Source: Deltaproteobacteria bacterium
GTDB lineage: Bacteria > Desulfobacterota > Syntrophia > Syntrophales > Smithellaceae
Reading direction: 5' to 3'
Assembly (NCBI GenBank): GCA_011046295.1
Contig: DSAV01000278.1
Location: forward strand, 1-15,179
DNA: 15,179 nt
A program made the translations under genes and the position numbers. The notes beneath the pieces were generated by a model, which saw only the letters and a program-made list of their open reading frames with translations, was not told where the DNA came from and ran no database searches. Positions 14,152 through 15,179 of this stretch are shown here, one piece after another (within the stretch, counting starts at the first letter, position 1; each line of letters begins with the position of its first letter).

Positions 14152-14162
14152 TTTTAATCAGT
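14147..14162 (+). terminator. Short palindromic hairpin at the end of the M48 gene
   Basis: ACTGATT and AATCAGT form a perfect 7-bp inverted repeat with a 2-nt loop (or 6 bp with 4 nt). It overlaps the TGA stop and is followed by AATTTTCT. The stem is AT-rich and the T-tract poor, so it would be a weak terminator at best. Confidence 0.3.
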
Positions 14163-14187
14163 AATTTTCTCCCGCGGCCTTTTGGCA

Positions 14188-14216
14188 TTGCGAAATAATT
14201 TACAATGCATTATAAG
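14188..14216 (+). promoter_or_regulatory. Candidate adk promoter
   Basis: TTGCGA (14188-14193) and TATAAG (14211-14216) are 17 nt apart in the gap between the M48 and adenylate kinase genes. The predicted start is near 14223, giving a leader of about 28 nt before the GTG start. The -35 hexamer is identical to that of the M48 promoter. Confidence 0.5.
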
Positions 14217-14250
14217 GGACGCACTTTAACATTTGGAAAGGAGTCTGAAA

Positions 14251-14925
14251 GTGAATATTTTAATTTTTGGCCCCAACGGCAGCGGCAAGGGAACTCAGGG
14301 CGCCATCGTGCAGAAGAAATACGGCGTGCCGCACATTGAAACGGGCGTTATTTTCCGGCAGAATATTTCTCAGAAAACCCCGCTGGGAGAAAAAGCAAAG
14401 GAGTATATTGACCGGGGCGAACTTGTCCCTGACGATATTACTATTCCCATGATTTTAAACCGTTTAAAGGAAAACGACTGCAGGCAGGGCTGGCTTCTGG
14501 ACGGATTTCCCCGCAACCTGGCACAGGCCGAAGCCCTGTGGAGCGCGCTGGAAAAAGAGAAAATAAATCTTGATTATGTTATTGAAATAGACCTTGATCG
14601 CGAAACCGCCAAAAAACGTATTATGGGAAGAAGGCTATGCAAAGAGGATAATAATCATCCCAATAACATCTATATTGACGCGATTAAACCTAAAGAGCAA
14701 GATGGCAAAGCAATTTGTCGCGTTTGTGGTTGCGAAGAATTATCCACCCGCGCCGATGACCAGGATAGTGAAGCCATTGACAAACGTCACGGCATTTATT
14801 ACGACACCGGCACCGGCACGCTGGCCGCGGTTAACTATTTCAAGGAGAGGACAAAGGTAATCACCGTTGACGGCAGCAAGGGAGTGAAGGAAGTATCGGA
14901 AGATCTTCTGAAAAAACTTGCCTAA
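14251..14925 (+). CDS. adk: Adenylate kinase, long zinc-type LID
   Basis: This 224-residue kinase interconverts ATP plus AMP and two ADP. The P-loop is GPNGSGKGT at 7-15, ETGVIFR at 30-36 replaces the usual TGDLLR AMP site segment, and DGFPR lies at 84-88. The LID is extended and carries C130 (RRLC), H136, C156, C159 and C161, so it probably holds a metal ion, though it lacks the tidy Cx2C-x16-Cx2C layout of Gram-positive enzymes. STRADD at 165-170 supplies LID arginine and acid residues. I chose the GTG at 14251 because AAGGAG lies 7 nt ahead of it. An in-frame TTG at 14233 would put the ribosome site inside the gene and add six residues (MERSLK) the family does not need. A strong terminator follows at 14948. 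Confidence 0.93.
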   Translation: MNILIFGPNGSGKGTQGAIVQKKYGVPHIETGVIFRQNISQKTPLGEKAKEYIDRGELVPDDITIPMILNRLKENDCRQGWLLDGFPRNLAQAEALWSALEKEKINLDYVIEIDLDRETAKKRIMGRRLCKEDNNHPNNIYIDAIKPKEQDGKAICRVCGCEELSTRADDQDSEAIDKRHGIYYDTGTGTLAAVNYFKERTKVITVDGSKGVKEVSEDLLKKLA

Positions 14926-14947
14926 ATTAACGAAAAATATTTATCAT

Positions 14948-14980
14948 AAAAGCCCGCCTGTTTTTTTGGGGGGCTTTTTT
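14948..14980 (+). terminator. Intrinsic terminator after adk
   Basis: AAAAGCCC (14948-14955) pairs with GGGCTTTT (14971-14978) over 8 bp. A further CC/GG pair inside the loop is possible, and the 3' arm runs into a T-tract. It starts 22 nt after the adk stop. Its T-tract ends only 11 nt before the lepA ATG, so it also sits in the lepA leader. Confidence 0.8.
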
Positions 14981-14991
14981 AATACAAAAAT

Positions 14992-15179
14992 ATGGAAAAT
15001 ATAAGAAACTTCAGCATAATCGCGCATATAGACCACGGTAAATCGACATTGGCCGACCGGCTGATTCAGTTTACCGGTGTATCCGATGAAAGAACATTCA
15101 AGGATCAGATCCTGGACAACATGGACATAGAGCGCGAACGCGGCATCACGATTAAAAGCAACGCCATCTCCCTGCCGTA
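14992..15179 (+). CDS. lepA: Elongation factor 4 / LepA, N-terminal fragment cut by window end
   Basis: Sixty-two codons of the translational GTPase LepA (EF-4) are visible, starting MENIRNFSIIAHIDHGKSTL. G1 is AHIDHGKS at 11-18 and the G2 switch is RGIT at 50-53. The start of LDNMDIERERGITIKSNAI agrees with LepA (usual length about 600) and not with EF-G or BipA, since IRNFSIIAHIDHGKSTLADRL is its hallmark. The ATG at 14992 fits the family start, yet no Shine-Dalgarno lies in the 11 nt between the T-tract of the adk terminator and the ATG. The only purine run, GGGGGG at 14968-14973, is 18 nt away and within the hairpin. Transcription must come by read-through from adk or from a promoter inside adk. 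Confidence 0.93.
   Translation, partial: MENIRNFSIIAHIDHGKSTLADRLIQFTGVSDERTFKDQILDNMDIERERGITIKSNAISLP

Noticed and set aside
14128..14178. Direct repeat CTCCCGCGGC at the M48 end and before adk
   Set aside because: It is ten bases with a palindromic core, one copy lies inside coding sequence, and nothing else suggests a binding site or an element end.
1..15179. CRISPR arrays, tRNA or rRNA genes, transposases, integrases, phage genes
   Set aside because: I saw no regularly spaced repeats, cloverleaf, rRNA-like conserved stretches or mobile-element proteins on either strand.

Overview
The window looks like a chromosomal stretch from a mesophilic deltaproteobacterium (Desulfobacterota). A Syntrophus/Smithella-like member of the Syntrophales is my best guess. 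The clues are the order cmk - rpsA - sppA - ihfB on one strand, an EF-G of the mitochondrial/spirochaete-planctomycete-delta type, a long-LID adenylate kinase ending in a RADDQD-type motif, and a stand-alone ferredoxin-thioredoxin-reductase-like catalytic chain. All of this is judged by eye. No 16S, tRNA or database evidence is available here.

Layout. Positions 1-6669 read leftwards. A fusA-type elongation factor is followed 12 nt later by an orphan RecA/KaiC-like ATPase. After a gap of about 130 nt comes a tight three-gene run: membrane-anchored alpha/beta hydrolase, sulfotransferase, and a thioredoxin-fold DUF255/YyaL protein cut by the window start. Positions 6670-7047 are a divergent control region. 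Positions 7048-8046 read rightwards: a short glutaredoxin overlapping an FTR-like iron-sulfur protein, then a small cysteine-rich protein with a sigma-70 region 4 helix-turn-helix. Positions 8071-12620 read leftwards: cmk, rpsA (six S1 domains), sppA, ihfB and a crotonase-family gene joined to ihfB by a 4-nt ATGA overlap. From 12722 to the end everything reads rightwards: an M48 metalloprotease with TPRs (BepA/YfgC type) split by a frameshift, adenylate kinase with a clear terminator, and the start of lepA, cut by the window end.

Most of the window is housekeeping: nucleotide kinases, translation factors, S1, envelope proteolysis. The least ordinary parts are the glutaredoxin / FTR-like / sigma-4-like cysteine cluster, the M48 gene whose zinc ligands are divided between two overlapping frames, the ATPase tied to EF-G, and the AT-richer sulfotransferase. 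No CRISPR array, tRNA, rRNA, insertion sequence or integrase was seen.
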